DNA of 64,000 bases from Hirschia baltica ATCC 49814. GTDB taxonomy: Bacteria > Pseudomonadota > Alphaproteobacteria > Caulobacterales > Hyphomonadaceae. Below, piece by piece: positions 8,731 through 18,201 of the stretch (positions are counted from its first letter, which is position 1; each line of letters begins with the position of its first letter). Below the pieces are notes generated by a model, which saw only the letters and a program-made list of their open reading frames with translations, searched no databases and was not told the DNA's origin. Position numbers and translations under genes: made by a program. Location of the stretch: the NCBI RefSeq assembly GCF_000023785.1, contig NC_012982.1, forward strand, positions 2,356,001 through 2,420,000. The letters are read 5' to 3'.

Positions 8731-10437
8731 ATGGCTGAAACAGTTTCCATAATAAAAAAGATCACAAATGGCGGACAAATGCGCATTATTGCTGCGCTTA
8801 TGGTTGTGGCGTTGGTGGGTGCTGGTCTTGGTTTCATTATGCTCCGCGGTGGGGCAGATGAAGCTCTTCTTTATTCTGGACTAGATTTAACTGAATCAGC
8901 GGAAATTTCAGGCCGCCTAGACCAAGCAAATATCAGCTACACAATTCGCGGTGATGGTGCTTCCATCTTTGTTAATCGAGACCAAGTTCTTGATGCTCGC
9001 ATGATGCTTTCCGAAGAAGGTTTGCCGACGCGCGGAGCTATGGGTTATGAAATCTTTGACAAATCTGAAGCTCTGGGCACAACCAGCTTTGTTCAAAACA
9101 TAAACCGTGTCCGCGCCCTTGAAGGGGAACTTGCTAGAACAATCTCCTCTTTAGACAATATTCGCGGCTCGCGCGTTCACCTTGTTCTTCCAGAAAGACG
9201 CCTATTCGAGCGCGGCACACAAACACCATCAGCATCCGTGGTTATATCTGTAGCAGGTCGAGGCATGTTGCCGTCTCAAGTGCGCGCAATAAGAAACCTA
9301 ATCGCTGGATCAGTGCCCAATCTTGAAGTGAACCGCATCACGCTCCTTGACGACAAAGGCCGCCTCCTCGCTGCTGGTGCTGAAAATAGTGAGAATGGAT
9401 TTTCTGGCGGGTCTGCTGACGAACGCCAAACAGGCATAGAAGATCAGATCCGCAACAAAGTGTTATCAGTTGTCGAAAGCGTCACAGGCCCAGGTGCGGC
9501 TCGTGTTCAAGTGGCTGCTGATATAGACTTCAATCGCATCACACAGAGCTCTGAAATTTTTGACCCAGAAGGACGAGTTATCCGCTCATCCACAACAACT
9601 GAGGATTCTTCACGCGAGTCTTCAACTGAGCCTGCTGGTGCTGTGACAGCTGAAAACAACATTCCTGCTGGCACGGCTGCGGACGGACCTGCCGATCCAA
9701 CATCACAAGCAGAAACAAACCATTTGCAAGAGACTACAAATTACGAAATCTCAAAAACCACAAAAACAGAAATCACTGAAGGTGGGCGTATTCGTAAGAT
9801 TTCAGTTGCTGTTGCATTGGATGATGTACGTGTTCCCGGAGCTGATGAAACTGAAGCAACATTTGCACCGCGCACCCCAGAAGAAATTGCAAACATAAAA
9901 ACACTCGTGAGATCTGCTGTTGGGTATGACGAAGCGCGCGGTGACATTGTTGAAGTCGTCAATGTATCATTCATGCGCCCTGAATCTTCGGTCAATCTTG
10001 CGATTGAAGATCCCGGTATGTTGGGCCTAACTAAAAATGACATCATGCGCATTTCTGAATTAGCAGCCCTATTTGTAGGTGCCGTGCTGCTCATCATCTT
10101 TGTCTTACGTCCTCTCGTAAAAGGCTTGATGAGCCCGTCCGCGGAAAGCGGAGATTCTTTCTATGTCGGAGAAGCAAAACTCCCGGGTGGATCAGGAAAT
10201 GCTGCTCAGAAGGTAACCTTATCAGAAAACCTCGTTCTCCCCGGATCTGGAGATGGCGGCAACGGCCAAATTACAGAGGATGACCAATTTGGCCTAGATG
10301 TCGCGCGCATTAGCGGGAAAGTGAATGCATCTTCTGTAAAGAAAATTTCCGAAGTTGTCGAAAGCCACCCTGATGAATCAATTCAAATCATCCGAGCATG
10401 GCTATCTGAAGACCATGTAGGGAGTGACGCAGCATGA
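8731..10437 (+). CDS. fliF: Flagellar MS-ring protein FliF
   Basis: FliF forms the inner-membrane MS ring, the base on which the C ring and export gate assemble. The 568-residue product has a first membrane helix at about 19-39. The periplasmic ring-building motifs include [15 protein letters not shown] and [13 protein letters not shown]. An acidic, Ser/Thr-rich loop follows at about 285-335, and a second membrane helix at about 444-462 ([17 protein letters not shown]). The cytoplasmic tail ends in the FliG-binding helix near [12 protein letters not shown]. It is the first gene of the fliF operon and overlaps fliG by 4 nt (ATGA), indicating translational coupling. Confidence 0.96.
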   Translation: MAETVSIIKKITNGGQMRIIAALMVVALVGAGLGFIMLRGGADEALLYSGLDLTESAEISGRLDQANISYTIRGDGASIFVNRDQVLDARMMLSEEGLPTRGAMGYEIFDKSEALGTTSFVQNINRVRALEGELARTISSLDNIRGSRVHLVLPERRLFERGTQTPSASVVISVAGRGMLPSQVRAIRNLIAGSVPNLEVNRITLLDDKGRLLAAGAENSENGFSGGSADERQTGIEDQIRNKVLSVVESVTGPGAARVQVAADIDFNRITQSSEIFDPEGRVIRSSTTTEDSSRESSTEPAGAVTAENNIPAGTAADGPADPTSQAETNHLQETTNYEISKTTKTEITEGGRIRKISVAVALDDVRVPGADETEATFAPRTPEEIANIKTLVRSAVGYDEARGDIVEVVNVSFMRPESSVNLAIEDPGMLGLTKNDIMRISELAALFVGAVLLIIFVLRPLVKGLMSPSAESGDSFYVGEAKLPGGSGNAAQKVTLSENLVLPGSGDGGNGQITEDDQFGLDVARISGKVNASSVKKISEVVESHPDESIQIIRAWLSEDHVGSDAA

Positions 10438-11510
10438 GCAATCTAGCAGCAGAAGCAGAAGAAGCTCTCAAAACCATGAATAAGCGGGAAGCTATTCAGC
10501 AAGCCGCCGCCGATGGAAAAAAACTAACAGGAGCTGAAAAAGCTGCCATCCTGCTACTCGCACTCGGTCAAGAAACAGGCCCCATTTGGGAAGCGCTCGA
10601 TGATGAAGAGCTGCGTGATGTGTCTTCAGCAATGTCGACTCTAGGCGCTGTTCAGTCCTCTTTGGTTGAAGACTTGATCATTGAATTTGTTGGTAAACTT
10701 TCTACTTCTGGCTCTATCACAGGTAATTTCGAGCAAACACAGCGACTACTTGCACAATTCCTTCCAGGTGAAAAAGTTGACTCTCTTATGGAAGAGATCC
10801 GCGGACCAGCTGGTCGTACCATGTGGGATAAGCTTGGAAATGTATCTGAGACTGTTCTCGCGAACTATCTCAAGAATGAATACCCACAGACAGTGGCTGT
10901 TGTTCTCTCAAAAATTAAATCTGACCACGCTGCAGCAGTTCTTGCCTGTCTGCCGCCAGATTTTGCAATTGAATGTATGCAGCGCATGCTTCGCATGGAG
11001 CCCGTTGCACGTGACATTATTGAAAAAATTGAGGTCACCCTTCGTACAGAGTTCATGACCAATCTCGCGCGCACTTCTAAACGCGACAGTCATGAGCAAA
11101 TGGCAGATATTTTCAATGCTTTTGATCGCCAGACTGAAGGCCGTTTCATGACAGCGCTTGAAGAAAAAAGCAAAGAAGCAGCCGAAAGAATTCGTTCTCT
11201 TATGTTCGTCTTTGATGACCTATCAAAACTGGACCCAGGTGGCATTCAAACACTTCTAAAAGCAGTTCCAAAGGACAAGCTAACGCTTGCTCTCAAAGGT
11301 GCCAATGAAGAAATGCAGGACTTGTTCACTTCCAACATGTCTGAGCGGGCCGCAAAAATCTTGAAAGAAGACATGAATTCCATGGGGCCGGTAAAGCTTA
11401 AAGATGTCGATAGCGCTCAACAAGACATGGTCTATCAAGCAAAAGAACTTGCTGAACGTGGTGAAATCATGCTTGCCGACGGCGGCGCTGAAGATGAGCT
11501 GGTTTACTAG
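10434..11510 (+). CDS. fliG: Flagellar motor switch protein FliG
   Basis: FliG is the C-ring protein that couples MotA torque to FliF. The 358-residue product has the three-part layout: an N-terminal FliF-binding domain (about 25-120, [13 protein letters not shown]), a middle domain whose EHPQ-type motif reads [14 protein letters not shown] (about 148-161), and a C-terminal torque domain with charged helices (about 225-335, [20 protein letters not shown]). The start codon overlaps the fliF stop. The C-terminus runs on as an acidic tail. Confidence 0.96.
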   Translation: MSNLAAEAEEALKTMNKREAIQQAAADGKKLTGAEKAAILLLALGQETGPIWEALDDEELRDVSSAMSTLGAVQSSLVEDLIIEFVGKLSTSGSITGNFEQTQRLLAQFLPGEKVDSLMEEIRGPAGRTMWDKLGNVSETVLANYLKNEYPQTVAVVLSKIKSDHAAAVLACLPPDFAIECMQRMLRMEPVARDIIEKIEVTLRTEFMTNLARTSKRDSHEQMADIFNAFDRQTEGRFMTALEEKSKEAAERIRSLMFVFDDLSKLDPGGIQTLLKAVPKDKLTLALKGANEEMQDLFTSNMSERAAKILKEDMNSMGPVKLKDVDSAQQDMVYQAKELAERGEIMLADGGAEDELVY

Positions 11511-11524
11511 GAGGGTATGAGAAC

Positions 11525-12148
11525 ATGAAAGAAGCTAAACCCTTTGAATTTCTTACTGAATTCACGCCTTCTGGTGAAGTATTAACTGGTAAAAAACCAG
11601 ACTTCAAACGCGTTGAAGATGTCGAGCTGGAAGTTAATCAAGCCCGCGAAAACACCCAAGCTGCGGTTATGGGCAGTATCGAAGCGCGCATCGCCACAGC
11701 TCTTGAAACCATTGCAGCCAACCTTACTCCTTCTGAGCAAGTCGTCTCGCAGATTGCACTCTCTCTAAGAAATGAAGCAATTGATCTAGCCATGGCCGCA
11801 TCAGAAATAATTGCTGGACGTGCCTTAGATGAAAATGGTCATGCTGCGGCGGAAGAAGCTGTTGCTCAAGCCTGTAAACAATTACGCGCTGAACCTCGCT
11901 TGATCGTAACAATCGCACCAGATGCTGAGCTCCAAATCAAAATGCGTTTGGAAAACATGCCAGACATTGCTGAACGTCTACATTTTGTCACCGATCCAGC
12001 AGCCCGCCCGGGCGACTGGCGCATCGAATTTCAAGGCGGTGCTGCTGAGTTTAACCGTGACGCAATAACCAAGACTGTCGAAGACTGCTTAAACAACCGC
12101 AAATCCGACCCAATCGAAGACCAACTCGATTTGTTCGGCGCGGCATAA
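11525..12148 (+). CDS. fliH: Flagellar assembly protein FliH (FlbE type)
   Basis: FliH controls the export ATPase FliI and brings it to the C ring; in Caulobacter the gene is called flbE. The 207-residue product has the FliH/HrpE plan: a charged helical N-terminal half (about 30-75) and a C-terminal domain (about 80-195) with a long Ala/Glu helix. It ends in an Asp/Leu-rich tail (EDQLDLFGAA). Conservation is weak in this family, so the call leans on position between fliG and fliN. The ATG at 11525 has AGGAGGG at 11510-11516, adjoining the fliG stop. Confidence 0.8.
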   Translation: MKEAKPFEFLTEFTPSGEVLTGKKPDFKRVEDVELEVNQARENTQAAVMGSIEARIATALETIAANLTPSEQVVSQIALSLRNEAIDLAMAASEIIAGRALDENGHAAAEEAVAQACKQLRAEPRLIVTIAPDAELQIKMRLENMPDIAERLHFVTDPAARPGDWRIEFQGGAAEFNRDAITKTVEDCLNNRKSDPIEDQLDLFGAA

Positions 12149-12171
12149 TTGTAGAGTTTTAGGAGCATAAA

Positions 12172-12519
12172 ATGGCAACAGACGATTTAAACCTTCCAGA
12201 ACTTGAAGCGACTGGCAAAGTTCTAGCAAAACCAATTTCTGCGGAAGAAGAAGCAGAAAGACGTGAAAAATTCGCAGCTGACCTTGCCCCCATGTTTGAC
12301 GTGCCCGTCTCCGTGCAAGCCGTTATTGGGCGTACAACCATGGAAGTATCTGAACTGATGCACCTTGGTGAAGGGTCAGTTCTCGAACTAGACCGAAGAG
12401 TCGGTGAAGCTATTGATATTTATGTTAATTCTCGACTTGTCGCTCGTGGAGAAATCGTTGTCGTCGATGACCGCCTAGGTGTCACAATGACAGAGATTAT
12501 TAAGAATGCAGGCGGTTAA
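12172..12519 (+). CDS. fliN: Flagellar motor switch protein FliN
   Basis: FliN forms the lower rim of the C ring and docks FliH-FliI. The 115-residue product carries one SpoA domain (about 42-112): DVPVSVQAVIGRTTMEVSEL, then GSVLELDRRVGEAIDIYVN and [19 protein letters not shown], all standard family blocks. About 40 extra acidic residues precede it, a short version of the N-terminal extension usual in alphaproteobacteria. AGGAG lies upstream of the ATG at 12172. It lies between fliH and flbD. Confidence 0.94.
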   Translation: MATDDLNLPELEATGKVLAKPISAEEEAERREKFAADLAPMFDVPVSVQAVIGRTTMEVSELMHLGEGSVLELDRRVGEAIDIYVNSRLVARGEIVVVDDRLGVTMTEIIKNAGG

Positions 12520-12599
12520 TCGCCATCGAAACGCTGAATCATCAGCAGCCAATATAAGAATACTTTGCGTAAGCAAAACAATTTGAAAGTGAATACAAT

Positions 12600-14003
12600 A
12601 TGCGCGTTTTGATTATTGGAGATTTGGGTGGGCAGCTATCCGCCGCGACGAAGATTGCATTCGAGCGCGGCGCTCAAGTTTCTCACGCCGCCTCCCCTGC
12701 AATCGCACTTGATTCACTTCGTGCTGGACATGGCGCTGATCTTGTCATGATTGATGTCAAAGCTGACATTGCTTGGCTTTATGAGGCGCTTCAAACTGAA
12801 CACATCGCTGCACCTATTGTCGCTTGTGGTGTAGAAGCCGATGCCGATGCTGCTGCATCAGCAATCCACGCAGGTGCACGCGAATTTATTCCCCTTCCAC
12901 CCGATGCAGAGCTAATAGCAGCTGTTCTGTCTGCGGTATCAGAAGACGAACGCACAATGATCGCGTCTGATCCTGCCATGATGCAAGTTGTCGAACTTGC
13001 CGAACAAATAGCTCCTTCCGATGCTTCTGTATTAATCACAGGTGAAAGCGGTGTCGGTAAAGAAGTCATGGCGCGCTTTGTCCACCAAAAATCTCGCCGT
13101 GCTGGTAAAACATTCATTTCAGTAAACTGTGCAGCTATTCCAGAAAACTTGCTGGAATCGGAGTTATTCGGACATGAAAAAGGCGCGTTCACAGGCGCAA
13201 TGACACGCCGCATTGGTAAATTTGAAGAAGCCAATGGGGGTACACTCCTCCTTGATGAAATTTCCGAAATGGACGCGCGCCTTCAGGCCAAACTTTTGCG
13301 TGCTATCCAAGAGCGTGAAATTGACCGTGTTGGCGGCAACAAGCCAGTAAAAGTCGACATCCGTATTGTAGCAACATCAAATCGTGACCTTGCCGAAGCT
13401 GTTCGTTCTGGTGATTTCCGGGAAGACCTTCTTTATCGCTTGAACGTGATGAACCTCCGTATTCCAGCTTTGCGTGAACGCCGCTCAGATTTAGTAAAAC
13501 TATCTGATTTCTTCATTGATAAATATAGCGCAGCAAATGGCTTACCTAATAAAGAGCTATCTGATGAAGCGCGCGAACAAATCAACAGCTCACGCTGGCC
13601 CGGTAATGTGCGTGAACTTGAAAACGCAATGCACCGCGCTGTCATATTATCACGCGGCCCCGTCATCGAAGCTGACGCCATTCGCACACCAGATGGTGCT
13701 CCTCTTTCAAGTTCAACAGGTCACAGCAATTACGAATCTCAAATTGACCTAACTGTGCAACGTGCCACAGAAACAGCACACACAGCCATCACTGCTGGCC
13801 TAGCAAGTGTGCAGGTTGGACGCACTGTTGCTGAAGTAGAACAAGACTTAATCCTATCTACTTTAGATCATTGTTTGGGAAATCGGACACACGCCGCCAA
13901 CATTTTGGGTATTTCAATTCGTACCCTCCGCAACAAACTTCGCACATACACAGACGCCGGAGTTGAAGTAGCAGCTCCTGGTGAAACACGGGCAGCAGGC
14001 TAA
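12600..14003 (+). CDS. flbD: Sigma-54 flagellar transcription activator FlbD
   Basis: FlbD activates the sigma-54 promoters of hook and filament genes and represses early flagellar genes. The 467-residue product has three parts. A receiver-like domain (1-120) keeps Asp52 (VMIDVK) but lacks the N-terminal acidic pair and the distal Lys. An AAA+ domain (about 125-360) has Walker A GESGVGKE, the sigma-54 contact loop GAFTGA, and GGTLLLDEISEMD. A Fis-type helix-turn-helix lies at about 420-455 (NRTHAANILGISIRTLRNKL). Its likely sites are the divergent hook promoters at 3.8-4.1 kb. It follows fliN by 80 nt and precedes flhA by 5 nt. Confidence 0.95.
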   Translation: MRVLIIGDLGGQLSAATKIAFERGAQVSHAASPAIALDSLRAGHGADLVMIDVKADIAWLYEALQTEHIAAPIVACGVEADADAAASAIHAGAREFIPLPPDAELIAAVLSAVSEDERTMIASDPAMMQVVELAEQIAPSDASVLITGESGVGKEVMARFVHQKSRRAGKTFISVNCAAIPENLLESELFGHEKGAFTGAMTRRIGKFEEANGGTLLLDEISEMDARLQAKLLRAIQEREIDRVGGNKPVKVDIRIVATSNRDLAEAVRSGDFREDLLYRLNVMNLRIPALRERRSDLVKLSDFFIDKYSAANGLPNKELSDEAREQINSSRWPGNVRELENAMHRAVILSRGPVIEADAIRTPDGAPLSSSTGHSNYESQIDLTVQRATETAHTAITAGLASVQVGRTVAEVEQDLILSTLDHCLGNRTHAANILGISIRTLRNKLRTYTDAGVEVAAPGETRAAG

Positions 14004-14008
14004 AATTC

Positions 14009-16129
14009 ATGGCTGAAGCAAGTAATAACACAAGCGGCATTTCTTTTGGTGGGTTGGATTTCAACGCCATCGCAAAAGGTGCGGCCAAAGGTGAAGTCGC
14101 GCTAGGGCTTGGTGTGATGACATTGATCGTCATGCTGATCGTTCCGCTTCCAGCATTTCTGCTCGACTTCATGCTGGCTATTTCCATCACATTCTCTGTA
14201 TTAGTGTTGATGACAGCCTTGCTTATCCAAAAGCCTCTGGAATTTTCTTCATTCCCAGCGGTATTGTTACTTGCAACTATGCTCCGCCTCGCACTGAACA
14301 TGGCCTCCACGCGCCTCATCTTGTCAAAAGGTGATCAAGGACCAGAAGCCGCGGGTAGTATCATCAAGACATTCGGATCTTTCGTAATGGGCGGCAATTA
14401 CGTGATCGGCGTGATTGTTTTCATTATCCTCGTGATCGTAAATTTCATGGTTATCACCAAGGGTTCAGGCCGTATCGCCGAAGTCGCAGCACGTTTCACC
14501 CTAGATGCAATGCCCGGTAAGCAAATGGCGATCGACGCTGACCTATCAGCTGGTATGATCAACGAAGATGAAGCACGCACGCGTCGTAAAGAACTTGAAG
14601 GCGAAAGCAGTTTTTTCGGAGCAATGGATGGTGCGTCCAAATTCGTGAAGGGAGACGCTATGGCTGGTCTCCTCATCACGATCATCAACATTATCGGTGG
14701 TATTCTAATCGGTGTAGCACAAAAAGGCCTACCATTCACAGAAGCCGCTCAAACATACACAATGCTAACAATTGGTGATGGTCTGGTATCGCAAATCCCA
14801 GCACTCATCATCTCAGTCGCTGCTGGTATGCTTGTATCGAAAGCTGGTGTTGATGGGTCAACAGACAAAGCACTCGGAATACAACTCATGGCTTCTCCGC
14901 AAGGATTATCCATGGTCGCAGGAATTGCCGCTTTTGCTGGTCTTTTACCCGGAATGCCAATTATCCCATTCTTCCTCCTAGCTGGAGGCGCTGGATATGG
15001 TGCATGGAGAGCTGCCGCAGCAAGAGAAGCAACGGCCAAAGCCAAAGAGATCAAAGAAAACGAAATCATTTCAGATGCTCGCAAACCAACAGAAGAAGCA
15101 CCAATCAGTGACAGCATTGCTGTTGATGAGTTGAAAGTCGAATTGGGCTTTGGTCTGCTTTCACTGATCAATGAATCAGAAGGTCGCAAACTCACAGATC
15201 AGATAAAAGCTGTTCGTCGCCAAGTCGCATCTGAGTTTGGTTTCATCGCGCCGCAAGTTCGCATTGTCGACAATTTAGAAATTGGTTCGGAAAACTACCG
15301 CATCATGATCAAGGAAGTGGAATCTGGATCTGGTGCACTTCGCCCCTTGATGGATCTAGCAATGGATGCTTCTGGCGCTGCCGCCCCAATTGCTGGTGAG
15401 CGCGTAAAAGAACCTGTCTTTGGGCTTCCAGCCGTTTGGATTGATAAGTCATATAAAGAAGAAGCCGCAATGAATGGGTATACTGTTGTAGATGCTGCAA
15501 CAGTACTCACCACGCACTTCACTGAATTGGTGAAGGACAACATGGCCGACCTTATGTCTTTCACCGCCTTGAAAGAGCTAACAGATGATCTTCCAGCGGC
15601 TCAAAAAGCGCTATTAGAAGACATCGTGCCCAACCAAATTACAATGTCAGGTATTCAGCGCGTCCTTCAAAACTTACTACGTGAGAAAATATCTGTACGC
15701 GATTTTGCAACAATACTTGAAGCAATTGCTGAAGCATCAGGTGCCTCAACAGATCTCATGCAAATTACAGAACATGTGCGCACTCGCCTTGCGCGCCAAC
15801 TTTGTAATGCCAACCAAGCTCATGATGGCCAATTATCAGTTGTCACCCTTTCACCAGCTTGGGAACAATCATTTGCTGAAGCACTCATTGGTGAACCCGG
15901 CGCGCGTCAGCTCGCGTTAGAGCCATCAAGATTGCACGAGTTTGTAAATGAAATGCGCCGCGTGTTTGAAGCAGCGGCACAAACTGGAGATACACCAGTT
16001 CTCCTCACATCTGCCCCGATCCGTCCATATGTGCGCTCACTTGTTGAACGTTTCCGCGCACAAACCGTCGTCATGAGCCAAAATGAAATTCACCCCAAAG
16101 CCCGTTTACGCGGTGCAGGGTCAATCTAG
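14009..16129 (+). CDS. flhA: Flagellar export gate protein FlhA
   Basis: FlhA forms the nonameric inner-membrane export gate that uses the proton gradient to move flagellar subunits. The 706-residue product has about eight membrane helices in residues 30-335. The family signature MLRLALNMASTRLIL is present (about 91-105), and the FHIPEP cytoplasmic loop with DADLSAGMINEDEARTRRKE follows at about 175-200. A large cytoplasmic domain (about 370-706) binds chaperone-substrate complexes. The start is 5 nt after flbD, so transcription and probably translation are coupled. Confidence 0.97.
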   Translation: MAEASNNTSGISFGGLDFNAIAKGAAKGEVALGLGVMTLIVMLIVPLPAFLLDFMLAISITFSVLVLMTALLIQKPLEFSSFPAVLLLATMLRLALNMASTRLILSKGDQGPEAAGSIIKTFGSFVMGGNYVIGVIVFIILVIVNFMVITKGSGRIAEVAARFTLDAMPGKQMAIDADLSAGMINEDEARTRRKELEGESSFFGAMDGASKFVKGDAMAGLLITIINIIGGILIGVAQKGLPFTEAAQTYTMLTIGDGLVSQIPALIISVAAGMLVSKAGVDGSTDKALGIQLMASPQGLSMVAGIAAFAGLLPGMPIIPFFLLAGGAGYGAWRAAAAREATAKAKEIKENEIISDARKPTEEAPISDSIAVDELKVELGFGLLSLINESEGRKLTDQIKAVRRQVASEFGFIAPQVRIVDNLEIGSENYRIMIKEVESGSGALRPLMDLAMDASGAAAPIAGERVKEPVFGLPAVWIDKSYKEEAAMNGYTVVDAATVLTTHFTELVKDNMADLMSFTALKELTDDLPAAQKALLEDIVPNQITMSGIQRVLQNLLREKISVRDFATILEAIAEASGASTDLMQITEHVRTRLARQLCNANQAHDGQLSVVTLSPAWEQSFAEALIGEPGARQLALEPSRLHEFVNEMRRVFEAAAQTGDTPVLLTSAPIRPYVRSLVERFRAQTVVMSQNEIHPKARLRGAGSI

Positions 16130-16194
16130 AAAAGTAACCCCGATATGACCAGTCAGTATATTAAACTCAAAATGCCAATCAGGAGGCCACTACC

Positions 16195-17187
16195 ATGAGA
16201 ATGAAACTATTCTCCGCAGCCACCGTGGAAGAAGCCATGGAAAAAATGCGGGCAGAATTAGGCTCGGATGCGGTAATACTCTCTACCCGCAATGAACCTG
16301 GTTGTGTGGAAGTGAGAGCCGCAGTTGAGCGCGCACCGAATGCACGTTTCGCGACACCAATTTTCTCCGAAACACGGCCAACCTTCGACCATACAACACG
16401 TGACCGCATCCGCGATGTCATGAATTGGCATGGTGCACCTAGTGGGTTTACTGACATAGTCACCAATGCTGGCCTTAAATTAATGGGCAATACAGCAGAT
16501 GCTGGTCCAGCAATGGCAGCTGGACTTGAAGGCGTCTTGTCTTTTTCTCCAATTCATTCAGATACGCGTAAATCAATTCTTCTCGTGGGCGCTCCTGGTT
16601 GTGGTAAAACATCTACAGCCGCAAAACTTGCCGCTGTTACCCGCAATTCCCCCCTTGGATTAAAAGCGACGTCTGCTGATTTTGATGCAGCAGGTGGTCA
16701 CGCTAGATTGTCAGCTTATGTTGGCCGCCCAGATGTTGGTTTGTTTAAATCTCCTGAAGCACTCCAAAAACATCTGGCAGCGAGAACGCCATCAGAGCGC
16801 AAACTCGTGATAGATGGTCCAGCATTTAACCCAGTTGATAGCAATGAAATCGCCCGCCTTCGCAACCTTCTCTACAATGTAGATGTCGAACCAATTTTAG
16901 TTATGTCCGCAGAAGGACATCCTGAAGATCTGGAAGATAATGCACGTGCTTTCGCAAGTGTTGGTGTTAGAAGGGCAATTTTAACTAAATTAGATGTAGT
17001 AAGACGTAGAGGTGGTGCTTTTGCTGCAATTTCTTCATCGCGGTTAAGCATCGCTCAACTAAGTTTGACGCATTCTATATCAAATGGGCTAATTCCAGCG
17101 ACACCTTTGCGAATCGCAAGGCTACTCCTAGAAACCGCCCCAGATAATGGATCAGGATCTAACATGTCATATAGAGGAGCTGCATAA
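16195..17187 (+). CDS. flhF: FlhF-like SRP-type GTPase
   Basis: FlhF-type GTPases set the place and number of polar flagella. The 330-residue product begins with the FlhF N-terminal signature (MKLFSAATVEEAMEKMRAEL, then GSDAVILSTRN). It has a P-loop at about 130-145 (GAPGCGKTSTAAKLA) and the guanine-specificity motif TKLD at about 263. The switch region that should read D-T-A-G is instead IDGPAFNP, so GTP hydrolysis may be altered. AGGAGG precedes the start at 16195. Its stop overlaps the next start by one base (TAATG), coupling it to the FlhG-like gene. Confidence 0.78.
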   Translation: MRMKLFSAATVEEAMEKMRAELGSDAVILSTRNEPGCVEVRAAVERAPNARFATPIFSETRPTFDHTTRDRIRDVMNWHGAPSGFTDIVTNAGLKLMGNTADAGPAMAAGLEGVLSFSPIHSDTRKSILLVGAPGCGKTSTAAKLAAVTRNSPLGLKATSADFDAAGGHARLSAYVGRPDVGLFKSPEALQKHLAARTPSERKLVIDGPAFNPVDSNEIARLRNLLYNVDVEPILVMSAEGHPEDLEDNARAFASVGVRRAILTKLDVVRRRGGAFAAISSSRLSIAQLSLTHSISNGLIPATPLRIARLLLETAPDNGSGSNMSYRGAA

Positions 17188-18023
17188 TGTCGTTCTCTGG
17201 CAAAAAATCAGGACACATGTCCTCAGCGCCCCGCATTGCGCCAGCTCAGATCTTGGCTGTTGCTTCAGGAAAAGGCGGCGTGGGTAAGACTTGGCTGTCT
17301 ACAACTCTCGCTGCTTCCTTTGCAAAAGCAGGAAAAAGAACTCTCCTCATTGATGGCGATTTTGGTTGTGCAAATGTTGATGTTCAATTGGGTATCGCAC
17401 CTGACACCGACTTAGCCGCTGTTATGGCTGGATGGGTAGAACTTGACGATGCTGTAACCCCAGTTAATGGCGGCGCAGGCACTCAAGGTGGATTTGATGT
17501 CCTACCCGGTCGTTCAGGTTCAGGTGTATTGGCCGAACTTCCAAAAGACGATGCAGCAAGACTTGCAGCAGGTCTCACAACATTAGCCATGCAATATGAT
17601 ATGGTACTTGTTGATCTTGCAGCCGGTATTGATGCTAACGTTATGCGCCTAGCAAGGGCTGCCGACCGTGCCCTCGTCGTCGCCAATGACGAACCCACAT
17701 CAATGACAGATGCATATGCATTTATCAAAGTGCTTCGTGGATACGCACCAAGCGTCACACCTTGGATTGCAGTCAACATGGCAGATACTCGCGTTGCTGG
17801 GCGTCGTACATATGAAGCCTTGGCCCGTGCAAGTCAGACTTTCCTTGGCTTCCGTCCACCATTGGCTGGTATTGTTCTTCGTGACTCTAAAGTCCGCGAA
17901 GCTATCCGTACACAGAAGACACTTCTATCAATTTACCCCAATGCTCAGGCAGCTATTGATGCTGAACAAATTGCGGAAGCAATTTTACGCGGTGGAGCTG
18001 ATTCAATCGCCGAAGCAAGTTAG
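17187..18023 (+). CDS. flhG: FlhG/MinD-like ATPase
   Basis: This is a ParA/MinD-family ATPase, probably the partner of FlhF in flagellar number control. The 278-residue product has the deviant Walker A SGKGGVGKTWLSTTLAAS at about 29-46 with the signature lysine, then LLIDGDFGCANVDVQLG, and a Walker B-like VLVDLAAGID. The N-terminal DQAxxLR motif by which many FlhG proteins stimulate FlhF is not visible in the first 28 residues. The gene overlaps flhF by one base and ends the operon at a strong terminator. A general MinD/Mrp-type role is the alternative. Confidence 0.78.
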   Translation: MSFSGKKSGHMSSAPRIAPAQILAVASGKGGVGKTWLSTTLAASFAKAGKRTLLIDGDFGCANVDVQLGIAPDTDLAAVMAGWVELDDAVTPVNGGAGTQGGFDVLPGRSGSGVLAELPKDDAARLAAGLTTLAMQYDMVLVDLAAGIDANVMRLARAADRALVVANDEPTSMTDAYAFIKVLRGYAPSVTPWIAVNMADTRVAGRRTYEALARASQTFLGFRPPLAGIVLRDSKVREAIRTQKTLLSIYPNAQAAIDAEQIAEAILRGGADSIAEAS

Positions 18024-18044
18024 TTTTAAAAGATAGACAAAAGA

Positions 18045-18073
18045 AAAACCGCTCTTAACAGAGCGGTTTTTTT
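18045..18073 (+). terminator. Rho-independent terminator of the fliF-flhG operon
   Basis: The arms AAAACCGCTC (18045-18054) and GAGCGGTTTT (18061-18070) are fully paired around a 6-nt loop and are followed by further T residues. Confidence 0.95.
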
Positions 18074-18201
18074 ATCTTTATTGTTCAGTGATGCAATTAT
18101 TAAAATAAGAGTAAATACTGTTCATACAATTCAACAGCTCAATCTAACATAGAAATTAAACATAATAATATAGATTGTACTCCTAAACTTAGGGGTAAAC
18201 C

